From: JADJPF01 sp964492845
Lineage (GTDB): Bacteria; Acidobacteriota; Blastocatellia; Chloracidobacteriales; JADJPF01
Assembly (NCBI GenBank): GCA_964492845.1
Contig: CAZBMZ010000001.1
Location: 186,001-250,000, forward strand
Reading direction: 5' to 3'
DNA length: 64,000 nt
The notes under the pieces were generated by a model. That model worked only from the letters and a program-made list of their open reading frames with translations, ran no database searches and was not told where the DNA came from. Of the stretch, positions 16,652-25,974 are shown in pieces; position 1 is the first letter of the stretch; each line of letters starts with the position of its first letter. Position numbers and translations under genes: made by a program.

Positions 16652-18042
16652 AAAGCCATATTTAACATTATCATTGGCGGTGGAAGAGGCTTAAGTTTTT
16701 CTCTAACAAGCTTAAATGATGCTTTTGTAGCACTATTTTTGTTGCTTGTATCGCCTAGTTTAATTTTAACAAGTGTTGGTTCAACAAATTTTTCTAAAGG
16801 TAAAATATTGCCTGAACGATCAAAATTATTCCATTGTGCATTAGCAAAAAAGTAAAAATGATTATTAACAATTGTTGCTAATGTTGGATCAGGCATTATA
16901 TTTTTGTTAGCTGCTAGGGTAGTAAACTTCTCTATCTTATCAAAACTACTACTTAAGGATAATTTAATTACTCGTCTTGGATTAATTCCGTTTTGAACTG
17001 CTATCAAAGAATTTTGGTAAAAATAAATCCCATCGATACCAAGTAAAGTAGCATTAGCAGGGCTTTCAAGTTTTGTTACTTTGTTTTTATTTTTTAAGTC
17101 AACTTCAAAAATTCCCTGGGAATAGTCAGAGACAAAAAGATGGTTTCCATCTTCAGAAAGGCTAATTCCTTGTAAAGAAACAAAGGGGCCGCTAACAAGA
17201 GTTTCTATTATATGTCCTGTAGCTGAGATATGATAAATATTAGGTGAGATGCTATCAGTAATAAACACATCTCCTTTAGAATTAAGCGTTAAATCTCCAA
17301 AAATATGTTTTTTATTGTCTGATAAAGAGAATTTTTTAAGTAATTTTTTTGTTTTTAGGTCATATTGAAAAATAGCTGCTTGAGCGTCTTCTTCTTTACG
17401 AAAATCAGCTATTTCTGGAAGAGAAGATGTTGCAACCCAAAGAACACGGCGTTTAGGGTCTATTTGCATACCAAAAACACCCCAAAGCCCATCTTGTTGG
17501 CTAGTGGTAAAATCGCTAACTTTTCCATTTTTATCAATGGTAGTGATTTTTCTTTTTCTTACACTGCCTGCATAGAATTTTTCTTCTTGGCTATCATAGG
17601 CTAAGCCTTCTGTAATTAGGTCTTTTTCTGATAAGCTAGCTACAGTTTCTATTTCTCCAATAGGAAGGCTATTTTTTTCAATTTTTTTAATTACTTCTTG
17701 AAATTCTGTACTGTCTTTAATTGAAGTGAAATCTTCATCGGCTAGAGGGTTGGCAATTACACCAAAATCAGCAAATTTATTAAGTTCTTTTAAGGCTAAT
17801 TCTTTTTTACCTGTTAGGGCTAATGCTCCAGCATAGTTATAGGTTAATTCTGGATGGTTAGGACGTAGTTTATTAGCCTTTTCCATATTTTCTAAATAAG
17901 CCGGATAGTTTTTTTCTTGATATAGTTTTAGAGCAGCCTTTACAAATTCCCTAGATTGTTGTACTTGATCTTGGGCAATTAAAAGTTTAGGAAAAATTTG
18001 TAATAAAATGATTATTGTCAACAGATAGAAGAATTTTTTCAT
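16648..18042 (-). CDS. Exported TPR plus SMP-30-like beta-propeller protein
   Basis: 464 residues. Signal peptide at 1-23 (FFYLLTIIILLQIFPKLLIA). Residues about 28-110 form TPR-like helices (ALKLYQEKNYPAYLENMEKA, YNYAGALALTGKKELALKEL). From about 135 to 440 it is a six-bladed-propeller type region with repeats such as GLAYDSQEEKFYAGSV and GISLSEDGNHLFVSDY, like SMP-30/gluconolactonase or NHL proteins. It should act in the periplasm or outside the cell; no catalytic metal site can be confirmed by eye. It converges with the MerR gene, sharing 4 nt. Confidence 0.72.
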   Translation of the reverse strand: MKKFFYLLTIIILLQIFPKLLIAQDQVQQSREFVKAALKLYQEKNYPAYLENMEKANKLRPNHPELTYNYAGALALTGKKELALKELNKFADFGVIANPLADEDFTSIKDSTEFQEVIKKIEKNSLPIGEIETVASLSEKDLITEGLAYDSQEEKFYAGSVRKRKITTIDKNGKVSDFTTSQQDGLWGVFGMQIDPKRRVLWVATSSLPEIADFRKEEDAQAAIFQYDLKTKKLLKKFSLSDNKKHIFGDLTLNSKGDVFITDSISPNIYHISATGHIIETLVSGPFVSLQGISLSEDGNHLFVSDYSQGIFEVDLKNKNKVTKLESPANATLLGIDGIYFYQNSLIAVQNGINPRRVIKLSLSSSFDKIEKFTTLAANKNIMPDPTLATIVNNHFYFFANAQWNNFDRSGNILPLEKFVEPTLVKIKLGDTSNKNSATKASFKLVREKLKPLPPPMIMLNMAF

Positions 18043-18213
18043 GAAAGCCTCAAATATTTATCCACTTAATTTGCGTTTTTTATTAATATTGGCAGAAGTG
18101 TTAAAATGCTAGCGGGCTAAACGCTGACTTTTTGGAAAATGTTTCCAGCTTTAACCCATAATAAATTCAATAGTTTTGCAGTAGAATAAAGCAAAAACGA
18201 GTTACTTTAATTT

Positions 18214-19527
18214 ATGAACCGTTGTCCAAATCATCATTGTCGTCACTCTTGCGAACCAAACCAAGGTTTTTGTAATCATTGCGGTATTGCTATAAAGCTT
18301 TGTAGTAGTTGCCAGCAAAATAGAAAAATAACACTTAACCGTGCAGATGGTTTTTATTGTCGTCGTTGTGGTAGTGTTTTGCCTGCTCCTAAACGTAGTC
18401 AAGAAACCACAGGTATTTTTAATGATAATAAAAAAAACCTTTTATCTAGCTTAAAACTACCTCTTAATGAACGTAGCGACTCTTTTTCACTAATTTCTTC
18501 TCAATCAAAACTTTGGGTATTGACTAGTAGTAATAGCTTAAGAATTATATCTAATAGAGCAAAACAGCTAACTTTAGATCAAGTAAATACAGGAAGACTA
18601 AATATTGACGAACTCCAAACGGCTATTAAATATCTTGAGCCTATTACCTCACCAGTAATTTTTCGTGATCGATTAATTTTATTTGGACTTAAAAAATTTT
18701 TAAGTTTTTCTATTCATCCTAATGAAAATCGCTGGTTACAAAATAGGGAAGAAATCGCTTTACCAGAAAATTGGCAAACAGTTTTTAGCAGTGATATTAC
18801 TTGCCGAATTAATTGTGTTGAACTGCCTATTAAATTGATGGAAAGCCGACAATATGCCTTAGCTAGGCTCTCTTATGAAATAATTCTAAATAAAACTCCA
18901 ATAACTCCAAAAATACTTTCTAATGAAACAGAATTTCTCCCTATAAGTGCTTTGGACTCAAACGGTCATTATTATTGGGCAAAAGATCTACAAACAGGCT
19001 TAGGTAGAATTTTATATTTAACGCGACAAGAAAATAATTTGCTATTAAAACCTATTAATTATTCACCTTTTTATTTTTTTGTTCGCCCAGTAATGATTAA
19101 TGAAAGACTTTATGCAGTAACAGAAGATTTTCGTTTAGTTGAACTTATCTTGCAACAAGGCGAAGTCACTCGACAACGTAAAATTAACCAAGTTACTCGA
19201 GGAGCGCACTGCTTAGTTGTTACAAAAGATAAAATTGTTGTGGCTGTACATCAATCACTACTTTTCTTTGATTATCAAACCGGAGAATTACTTAATATTG
19301 GTCAGGATATTGACCCTACACATTTATTTATAGACCCACAAGGGAATTTATTAGCTATACATCGCACAGGAAAAATACTAATGATTAACTCTGCACAGCC
19401 CTTAGAACGGTGGGGAACAGAAGATGCAAGTATAGATGATTCTAGAGTTTATGATGCTTTTGTCTCAGGCAATTCGCTTTATACATTGTCAGAAAATGGG
19501 GAGGTTTGCCGCTTTGATTTTAACTAA
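18214..19527 (+). CDS. Double zinc-ribbon protein with beta-propeller-like body
   Basis: 437 residues. The first 55 hold three clear Cys pairs (CNHC, CSSC, CRRC) plus Cys/His pairs at the start, consistent with two zinc ribbons. The remaining 380 residues look like PQQ/WD-type repeats (KLWVLTSSNSLRIISN, NLLAIHRTGKILMINS, SLYTLSENGEVCRFD). There is no signal peptide, so the protein is cytoplasmic. The last codons overlap the start region of the von Willebrand A gene downstream, suggesting coupled translation and a shared task. Function unknown. Confidence 0.75.
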   Translation: MNRCPNHHCRHSCEPNQGFCNHCGIAIKLCSSCQQNRKITLNRADGFYCRRCGSVLPAPKRSQETTGIFNDNKKNLLSSLKLPLNERSDSFSLISSQSKLWVLTSSNSLRIISNRAKQLTLDQVNTGRLNIDELQTAIKYLEPITSPVIFRDRLILFGLKKFLSFSIHPNENRWLQNREEIALPENWQTVFSSDITCRINCVELPIKLMESRQYALARLSYEIILNKTPITPKILSNETEFLPISALDSNGHYYWAKDLQTGLGRILYLTRQENNLLLKPINYSPFYFFVRPVMINERLYAVTEDFRLVELILQQGEVTRQRKINQVTRGAHCLVVTKDKIVVAVHQSLLFFDYQTGELLNIGQDIDPTHLFIDPQGNLLAIHRTGKILMINSAQPLERWGTEDASIDDSRVYDAFVSGNSLYTLSENGEVCRFDFN

Positions 19528-21151
19528 ATTATTAAAAACATCTTTATTTTTTGTGTTCTTTGCTCTGTGTTTACATTTAAGCTTAATTACTGCTAATGCT
19601 ACTGAGGTTTATTATTTATTTGATAACTCGGCTAGTATGTATGATGGTTATCCTTCGCCGCGTGCAGGGGCAAAGTTTTATTATCAACGACCAGAGTTTC
19701 AAGCCTTTATTCGTCAATATATTGCTGCAACCTCTAAATCAGACGACTCTATATCAATAATTACTTTTAATCGTGTAACTAATACGGTATTACCTCTTAC
19801 TCCAGTTGGAGATATTAACTGGGAAAGTGTTTTCCCTCCTGTTGGAAAACTAGATGTTGTTGGTTCACAATCTCCACAAGATACAGGCTTTACCCGTATG
19901 CCTGACGCGCTAAGAGAGCTATTAGCTAAAATAAATGACAAAAAGGCTGTTGTTTGGTTGCTTACAGATAATATTGCTGATAGTGGTGCTAGCAATGAAG
20001 CGGCTGACACAAGAGAATTTTATAGCCTTTTAGCTACAGATCCTCGTGTTCAAATGGTTCATGCTTACCCTCTTTTACGAGATCCTATTAATAGCAAATC
20101 TACGCTAATGATTTATGGTATTGTGCTAGGAGATAAAGAGCCTTTTTCTTTACCAGAATTAAAAGAATGGGATGAAAAATATGTTGGGGCAAAAACAATG
20201 GTTGACCTTATGGGTCAAGATGCTTTTCAGATGAAACCCCTTAACCGTAATACTTTAGAGCTATCCTTAAAAGAACAATTAAAGCTAGATGCAATTGATG
20301 AAGACTCTCCCTTAACAGGTAGTGTTGATTTAGTAATAAAGTCTTATTTTCATTACCATACTATTACTTCTGCTAAGTTAAATTTACGTGCTGATGACTT
20401 AAAGCCAGAAAGGGCTAGCATTAGTTTAATACCTGGCGATAAATTCCAGTTTTCTCCAGAACAACCTTATGAGATTAATAATATTCGTGCTAAATCAGAA
20501 TATAGCTTTAATGTTAAGTTTACTACTCCTCAAGTAACTGTTAGCCCATCACGCAACAAATTTGCTACACTTTTAGCAGATATTTTTGACGAAACTTTCC
20601 CTATGCATGGTGTCTTATGGGCAAAAGTTGATGATGTGCAACTAAAACTAGAAGTTCCTCCCTCAATGCAAAAAGCCTTTGGAACTCAGGATATACCAGA
20701 AATTTTTCGTCCAGAAAAAATCAATATGGACGAACTGCGCATGGAAATTAATCCTACTGTGCGTAATAGCGGCGGGCGATTATTATTATTTTTACTAGTC
20801 GGAGCCTTACTATTAACAGGGCTTATAGCTTTTTTTATTTGGTTTTTTCTACCACAAAATTACTATGTTAGTTTTGATGATAGTTTTGAATTTTATAAAC
20901 GCTATAGTATGCGCCGTAAAGGGGAAGTTCGCATTAAAGCTGATTCAGGAGAAAATTTAGGCCGTCTTTGTAGAGGTTGGGGAACAGATTGGAAGTTTTT
21001 CCCTAATCGAAATGAATTTAAGCGGGTATCTGATAATGTTTTAGGTAGTAATGTTGCTTTAGCACGTGCTGAGGCAGAGGATAGCGATATTGCTTATCGT
21101 TTATATATTCGTACCAAACGGCCTGCACCTAAAAGAGAAGAGCTTATATAG
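19514..21151 (+). CDS. von Willebrand factor A domain protein with C-terminal membrane anchor
   Basis: I favour the TTG at 19514, which has GGGGAGG 9 nt upstream. An ATG at 19496 (start of MGRFAALIL) is the alternative; both lie inside the upstream gene. 545 residues. A signal peptide is followed by a vWA domain beginning EVYYLFDNSASMYDG, with the MIDAS D-x-S-x-S present. A beta-rich middle follows, then one membrane helix near residue 430 (LLLFLLVGALLLTGLIAFF) and a short positively charged cytoplasmic part. The domain should face the periplasm and bind partners through a divalent metal. The coupling to a zinc-ribbon/propeller protein suggests a sensor or assembly pair. Confidence 0.8.
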   Translation: MILTKLLKTSLFFVFFALCLHLSLITANATEVYYLFDNSASMYDGYPSPRAGAKFYYQRPEFQAFIRQYIAATSKSDDSISIITFNRVTNTVLPLTPVGDINWESVFPPVGKLDVVGSQSPQDTGFTRMPDALRELLAKINDKKAVVWLLTDNIADSGASNEAADTREFYSLLATDPRVQMVHAYPLLRDPINSKSTLMIYGIVLGDKEPFSLPELKEWDEKYVGAKTMVDLMGQDAFQMKPLNRNTLELSLKEQLKLDAIDEDSPLTGSVDLVIKSYFHYHTITSAKLNLRADDLKPERASISLIPGDKFQFSPEQPYEINNIRAKSEYSFNVKFTTPQVTVSPSRNKFATLLADIFDETFPMHGVLWAKVDDVQLKLEVPPSMQKAFGTQDIPEIFRPEKINMDELRMEINPTVRNSGGRLLLFLLVGALLLTGLIAFFIWFFLPQNYYVSFDDSFEFYKRYSMRRKGEVRIKADSGENLGRLCRGWGTDWKFFPNRNEFKRVSDNVLGSNVALARAEAEDSDIAYRLYIRTKRPAPKREELI

Positions 21152-21203
21152 AGATAGAAGAAGCAAAGGTTAAAGTTAAGAAACAAGTGTAAAAATATTA
21201 AAG

Positions 21204-21440
21204 ATGAAAATTAGAATTTATAATAGAAATAAAAATAAAGTTAAAGTTGTGCTAGAACCCTGGGCAGTAGAATTTGACTTAGAAGTAGAAGATTATTTAG
21301 ATTTTATTGATGAAAAAGTAGAAGATAAAACCGCTTATTTTGCAGTTGAGGTAAAAGATTTTTATATTTCTGTTTGGCCTGAATGGAAAACAAGTTACAT
21401 TAATGTTTTTGATAGTTGTGGAAAAAAACTTGATTGGTAA
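21204..21440 (+). CDS. Small acidic/aromatic protein of unknown function
   Basis: 78 residues, no family recognised. It starts with a basic strand (MKIRIYNRNKNKVKVVLEPW), continues acidic and ends in aromatic-rich strands (FYISVWPEWKTSYINVF). No signal peptide. It lies 53 nt after the vWA gene and 29 nt before a secreted protein gene, all plus, so probably in the same operon. Confidence 0.55.
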   Translation: MKIRIYNRNKNKVKVVLEPWAVEFDLEVEDYLDFIDEKVEDKTAYFAVEVKDFYISVWPEWKTSYINVFDSCGKKLDW

Positions 21441-21469
21441 AATTTTAAGATAAAATTTTGGAGGTTGGG

Positions 21470-21961
21470 ATGAAAAAATTAATTTTGGTTTGCTGTTTTA
21501 TGCTATCGACAACTTTTGCACAAGCTCAACAAGACTCTTTAGCAAGACAAGAATATGATAAATGGAAGAGTGCGCTAACAAGTAATGTTGCTAATCTACC
21601 TCATTTTTACTTACAAACTACTTCACAACGCCTTGATGATAGTAGTGCTTTAATAAAGTTAGCAATTGCTAGTCCAAGCGTTTCTCAGAAAATCCTGATA
21701 AAACCACTAAAGATTGAAAAATCATTAAATAATGAGCCAAATTTGGTTGAAGTTGGCAAATCTTCCACAATTTCTAGTGAGTCTACAAAATCAAATGGCA
21801 TAGCTAATTTTTCTGAAGTTTCAATAATAATTCCTGCTGATAGTCAGGCAGATGCTTTGGAAATTATTGTTTTTTCTGATAATGATCAAAATAAGAGAAG
21901 CCTTGTTATAGACTTAAAAGACTCAATTTCTAGAGCAATGATTACTTCTTTAAGTCGTTAA
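21470..21961 (+). CDS. Secreted protein of unknown function
   Basis: 163 residues from the ATG at 21470, supported by GGAGG 5 nt upstream. Classic signal peptide MKKLILVCCFMLSTTFAQA, then a beta-rich mature domain without recognisable motifs. Last gene of the plus-strand unit; a long terminator hairpin follows at 21986. Confidence 0.65.
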   Translation: MKKLILVCCFMLSTTFAQAQQDSLARQEYDKWKSALTSNVANLPHFYLQTTSQRLDDSSALIKLAIASPSVSQKILIKPLKIEKSLNNEPNLVEVGKSSTISSESTKSNGIANFSEVSIIIPADSQADALEIIVFSDNDQNKRSLVIDLKDSISRAMITSLSR

Positions 21962-21985
21962 TTTTCTGTTATTTACCATAAAAAT

Positions 21986-22042
21986 TTTACAAATAAAAAA
22001 GGTCGGCTTTAATCTAATAAGCCGACCTTTTTTATTTGTAAA
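21986..22042. terminator. Bidirectional terminator with 24-bp perfect stem
   Basis: Left arm 21986-22009 and right arm 22019-22042 are perfect reverse complements around a 9-nt loop. The GC core GGTCGGCTT / AAGCCGACC is flanked by A and T tracts on both sides, so it can end transcription from both the plus gene at 21470 and the minus gene at 22057. Confidence 0.92.
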
Positions 22043-22056
22043 TATTAGCTCTTTTA

Positions 22057-22752
22057 CTAGGATTGGCTATTAATGGCTACTTCTGATGTTTCCGTCTCTG
22101 TTTCAGGGGAGCGTCTTTTATCAAGCAAAAATTTAACTAAATATAATGTTGCTAGTCCAGCAATAAACACTAAAAGTAATTTTAAGCCATACTTAGCCAT
22201 AATATCTCTTGCTGCTTCACCAAAATAAAATGCTAAAACTCCTAAAACTCCAAAGCGAAGAGTACGACCAACTAACAAACCTAAAATAAATCTTGAAAGC
22301 TTAAAATTAAATACACCTGCACATAAAATAAAAGGCTTAAAAGGAAATGGTGGAGGTAGTATTGATGCTATTACTAAAGCTAAAGCATCATAACGGCCTA
22401 AAAAGTTAGCAATTTTCTGTCTTTTTTCAGGGTTAACTTTTTTTAGGACTTTTTCACCACCTTTTTTAGCAATTAAATAAAGTATTGTGCAACCCAAAGT
22501 TGAGCCAATAGAAGCAGCTAAAACTAACTGGATAAGTTTTAGAGGGTATTGGTAATTTTCTACAGCTAATTTAGTTAATAAAAGATCTGGGCCGCTTGGT
22601 ATTGGAACAAATGTAGAATCAAGGAAAGAGATTACAAACATTCCTAGCACACCGTAAGCTGACAACCATTGTGAAAATTTTGTTAATGCTTCTATGATTT
22701 TGGATTTCCATAAAAATAGAGCAAATAAAGTAAAATAATAATTAAAAATCAT
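22057..22752 (-). CDS. VTT-domain (DedA/YqaA-like) membrane protein
   Basis: 231 residues with a SNARE-associated/VTT fold. An N-terminal re-entrant region (GMFVISFLDSTFVPIPSGPDLLL) and the later R-x-x-x-F-x-x-G segment (LSRFILGLLVGRTLRFGVLG) are the typical DedA-superfamily features. Four to five membrane helices. The superfamily includes lipid scramblases and flippases such as undecaprenyl-phosphate recyclers; which lipid is handled here is not visible. Last gene of a minus-strand unit after the SpoIID-like gene (24 nt gap), so an envelope function is likely. Confidence 0.83.
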   Translation of the reverse strand: MIFNYYFTLFALFLWKSKIIEALTKFSQWLSAYGVLGMFVISFLDSTFVPIPSGPDLLLTKLAVENYQYPLKLIQLVLAASIGSTLGCTILYLIAKKGGEKVLKKVNPEKRQKIANFLGRYDALALVIASILPPPFPFKPFILCAGVFNFKLSRFILGLLVGRTLRFGVLGVLAFYFGEAARDIMAKYGLKLLLVFIAGLATLYLVKFLLDKRRSPETETETSEVAINSQS

Positions 22753-22776
22753 AACAATTTCATAAATCCCATAAAT

Positions 22777-24027
22777 TTAATTTGCTGATAAATTGGTGTT
22801 AGGAAAGTAAAACTCTAAAATCTCCAAAAAACTGCGATCTTGCCGAGCTTGCTCACTTGCACCAGCCAAACATAACCCAAGGTTATGACCAAAACCTTTT
22901 CCTACAAATGTAATTTGTTGGTGTTGAAATTTTACCTGGTAAAAATTACTAAGAACAATATTCCAACCTAGGGTTTTGCCTACTAAATGGCGAAATTTTG
23001 CCGCCGAAATTTTTGTCTTGTAGTTATTTTCTTTGATATTAAGTGCAGTTACTACACCTTTGTCATTATATATTGGTATCAATTTTGTTTCGGCATTAGG
23101 ACGCAAGTTTAACATTGTTTGCAAAGCTTTCCATAACTGTTTAGCCGCAATAGTACGTTCCCAAACATAAAATCGGTCATTTTTGCAATAATTACATTTG
23201 ACAGAAGAAAAGGGATAACTGCTATATTGTTTTCCTGTCCAAACCTCCGTAGGTAAAGCAGTTAGACCACCGCAACAAGCTGTAAAATATGTTGGGACAA
23301 TTTTATCCTTAAATTTTAATACCTGAGATTTAGTTTCTATGGTTGCTTGTGTAATAATACTGGTTTGTTTTGAATTAGCCAGGCTATCTTCGCCTAAATA
23401 AAGTAAACAATGGGTATTATCACAAATATCATAGGCGTCCTGGCGATGGCGGCCTTTTTCCGATTCAATATAGCTACGAACTACTATAGCAAACGCCTTA
23501 AAAATAGCTAAAGCTTGAGTGTCATTAATATTATTTATTTCAGAAACTTCTGAAGCAAGTGCTATTTTTGTTGTTTCTTCTAGATTTGTTAATAAAGTTG
23601 TATAAAGTAGGCCATTTTTAGCATAAAAGCTAATTTGTGCTGGAACTTGTCGTTTCAACCTATTAGCAACAAATAAAGATAAAGAGTTATTACCAGATAA
23701 ATTAAGTTTGTCTACTTCCCATTTTTTAATAATTGTTTTTTGAGAATTTTTTAAGTAACAAGTGATTTTATTTGTTTTTGCTATTAGGGTTAAACTTTGA
23801 CCTAATAACAAAATTTTAGAAGGTATTTCTTGAGAGTTTTCTTGGCTATTAATAGCTACTATTTCATCTGTAATTACTTCAATATTAATGGTTTTTGGTT
23901 TAAGTAGATTAAATAGTCCTATTTTTAAAGTAGTTGGTCTAGCCTGTGTTGCTGTTACTGACAAGGTAAATGCCAGTAACAACAATAGAGCTAATAACAA
24001 TTGATAAAAATAAGATTGCCTATTCAT
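22777..24027 (-). CDS. SpoIID/LytB-domain protein (amidase-enhancer or lytic transglycosylase type)
   Basis: 416 residues from the ATG at 24027. Signal peptide/anchor at the N-terminus. SpoIID features: AFAIVVRSYIESEKGRH, YFTACCGG (the conserved Cys pair and Gly region), WERTI, and the C-terminal GFGHNLGLCLAGASEQA with FLEILEFYFPN. SpoIID cleaves glycan strands after amidase action; in non-sporulating bacteria such proteins trim peptidoglycan in division or remodelling. It lies 18 nt after the TPR gene and 24 nt before the VTT gene. Confidence 0.88.
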   Translation of the reverse strand: MNRQSYFYQLLLALLLLLAFTLSVTATQARPTTLKIGLFNLLKPKTINIEVITDEIVAINSQENSQEIPSKILLLGQSLTLIAKTNKITCYLKNSQKTIIKKWEVDKLNLSGNNSLSLFVANRLKRQVPAQISFYAKNGLLYTTLLTNLEETTKIALASEVSEINNINDTQALAIFKAFAIVVRSYIESEKGRHRQDAYDICDNTHCLLYLGEDSLANSKQTSIITQATIETKSQVLKFKDKIVPTYFTACCGGLTALPTEVWTGKQYSSYPFSSVKCNYCKNDRFYVWERTIAAKQLWKALQTMLNLRPNAETKLIPIYNDKGVVTALNIKENNYKTKISAAKFRHLVGKTLGWNIVLSNFYQVKFQHQQITFVGKGFGHNLGLCLAGASEQARQDRSFLEILEFYFPNTNLSAN

Positions 24028-24045
24028 CAATTTAATTCAAAGAAA

Positions 24046-25257
24046 TTATGCTTGACTAGCTTTAGCTAGTTCTTTTTTTATACTCTTAAATAGTTTTTGC
24101 ATTTCATCAAAGAATGGATCTTGAGGAATAGTTTTAAAATTTGATAGAAAATTTTCTAACAAACCCTGTGCTTCAGAAAATTGATTAGCTTTACATAATG
24201 CCAAAGCCAAGTTATAAACAGGTTTTGGATCATCAGCAGTTACAAATTTACAGGCTTGAGAAAATTGACGAATTGCTTCGGCTATATCACCTTTTTTAAG
24301 TAATATTACTCCTAAACCATTATGAGGTACATAAGAATTTTTATTTAATTTAATTGCAGCTTTATATTTTTCTATAGCTTTGTCACTTAACCCACTCACA
24401 TCATAAAGCTCTGCTAAGTAACAATGAGGTTGCCAGGCTCTAGGATTTTTCTTTATAACTGTTTGGAAAATTTGTTCTGCACGTTGTACCTTACCTGCTA
24501 CTAAACAAATTTTTCCTAGCTCTAAATAGTCTTCCATAAGTCCACGTTGTGCAATTACTTGTTCCCAAAGGTTATAAGCAGATTGAAAATCACCTTTTAG
24601 CAAAAAGAAATCCCTAAGCATATCTACAGCTTCCCAACAAGTAGGGATTCTTTGAATACATTCTTTTAAGATATTAATTGCTTGGTCAATGTGATTGCTT
24701 TGTTGGTAAAGTCTAGCTAAAGCTAAATAGGCACGTTCATATTGTGGATTAATTTTTAAGGCTTCTAAAACTTCGTAAATAGAGCTTTCTATCCTCATTT
24801 GATAAGCTAAGGTTTGAGCTAACTCAAAGTGTAAATGGTAATTTTGAGGATCACGTTTTAAGCCTTTTTGCAAAGCTTCCTCAGACTCAGAAAATCTTTC
24901 CAGGTCTCTTAAAGCTGTACCTAGATTAGTATAAGCCATTATTAATTCAGGGTTTATAATTATTGCTTTTTGATAGCTTTCAATTGCTTCATTAAGTTTT
25001 TCTTGACGAGAAAACATAATGCCTCTAAAAGTTAGAATATCAGCATTATCAGGAAATGAGCTAAAAGCTTCTTCAACAAGCTTGTCGAAATCTTCCCACT
25101 TTTTCACTAGTCCTAATAGCCGCAGTAATTCTACTTGTGCTGTAGCAGAAGATTTATCTATTTCAACAGCTTGACGAAGTGTTTTTTCTGCTTCTAAAGG
25201 TTTTTTTTGTATTAGTAAATTTTTTGCTTGATCAAGTTTTTCTTCTACATTAGTCAT
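24046..25257 (-). CDS. Tetratricopeptide-repeat protein
   Basis: 403 residues made almost wholly of TPR units (for example ADILTFRGIMFSRQEKLNEA, AYTNLGTALRDLERFSESEE, AYLALARLYQQSNHIDQAIN), at least nine repeats. No signal peptide or membrane segment, so it should be a cytoplasmic scaffold. GAAGGC ribosome site upstream of the ATG at 25257. It lies between the Uma2 gene (22 nt) and the SpoIID-like gene. Confidence 0.85.
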   Translation of the reverse strand: MTNVEEKLDQAKNLLIQKKPLEAEKTLRQAVEIDKSSATAQVELLRLLGLVKKWEDFDKLVEEAFSSFPDNADILTFRGIMFSRQEKLNEAIESYQKAIIINPELIMAYTNLGTALRDLERFSESEEALQKGLKRDPQNYHLHFELAQTLAYQMRIESSIYEVLEALKINPQYERAYLALARLYQQSNHIDQAINILKECIQRIPTCWEAVDMLRDFFLLKGDFQSAYNLWEQVIAQRGLMEDYLELGKICLVAGKVQRAEQIFQTVIKKNPRAWQPHCYLAELYDVSGLSDKAIEKYKAAIKLNKNSYVPHNGLGVILLKKGDIAEAIRQFSQACKFVTADDPKPVYNLALALCKANQFSEAQGLLENFLSNFKTIPQDPFFDEMQKLFKSIKKELAKASQA

Positions 25258-25279
25258 TATTTTTGCCTTCTAATTTAAG

Positions 25280-25945
25280 TTATTTAGTATTTATTTTATC
25301 TCTTAAAAATGCTCGTAGGGATTTTAAGAAATCTAAACTAGGTAAATTTCTGCTTTGATTAATAAAATTACCAATTTCTTGGCTAGTTAACAGTGGAAAA
25401 GCAACACTGCTATTAGAAATTTGGTAATTATTTTGCTCTATTTTATAAATAGTAAGATTTTGTCCATTATGAAGCCAAATTTCTGGAACACCAAGGCTAT
25501 GATAAAAAGGTAATTTATCCGTTGAACTACTAGTAATATCTATTTCTATAACTAAGTCTGGAGGAGGATCTATGGTTAAATCTATATGTTTTTTACCTTG
25601 TATCGCAATTTGATGTTGAATATAAAAGCAAGAATCAGGTTCAAAACCACGAGTAAGAGCCTGACTCTTAAATGTAGTTGATCCTAAACGCTGAATATTT
25701 ATGTTTAACTCTTCTGCTATAACATCAACTATTAAAGCTGTATTGCGATTTATCCATTCATGTTCAGGTAGAGGAGCCATAATTTCTAATTTTCCTTGAT
25801 CATAAGTTAAACGGGCAGCAGCTTTATCAGCTAAATCATTTAGCAAACTTTCATAGGTTGACCAGCTAATATTAGGTAAAACTATATGCTTTTCTTTAAC
25901 TATTTCTTTTGATTCAAGAATTGGTGTTTCAATTATTGCACTCAT
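25280..25945 (-). CDS. Uma2-family putative restriction-endonuclease-fold protein
   Basis: 221 residues from the ATG at 25945 (MSAIIETPIL), which has GGAG 6-9 nt upstream. Uma2/DUF820 features: SWSTYESLLNDL, RLTYDQGKLEIMAPLPEHEW, GFEPDSCFYIQ, then PPDLVIEIDITSSS and VPEIWLHNG. These form the PD-(D/E)xK-like core, with Glu and Asp at the expected places. The role of Uma2 proteins is not established. Tandem paralogue of the gene at 25975, sharing a 98-bp identical stretch. Confidence 0.87.
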   Translation of the reverse strand: MSAIIETPILESKEIVKEKHIVLPNISWSTYESLLNDLADKAAARLTYDQGKLEIMAPLPEHEWINRNTALIVDVIAEELNINIQRLGSTTFKSQALTRGFEPDSCFYIQHQIAIQGKKHIDLTIDPPPDLVIEIDITSSSTDKLPFYHSLGVPEIWLHNGQNLTIYKIEQNNYQISNSSVAFPLLTSQEIGNFINQSRNLPSLDFLKSLRAFLRDKINTK

Positions 25946-25974
25946 ACCTAACTCCAAAGACAAGTTATTAATTT

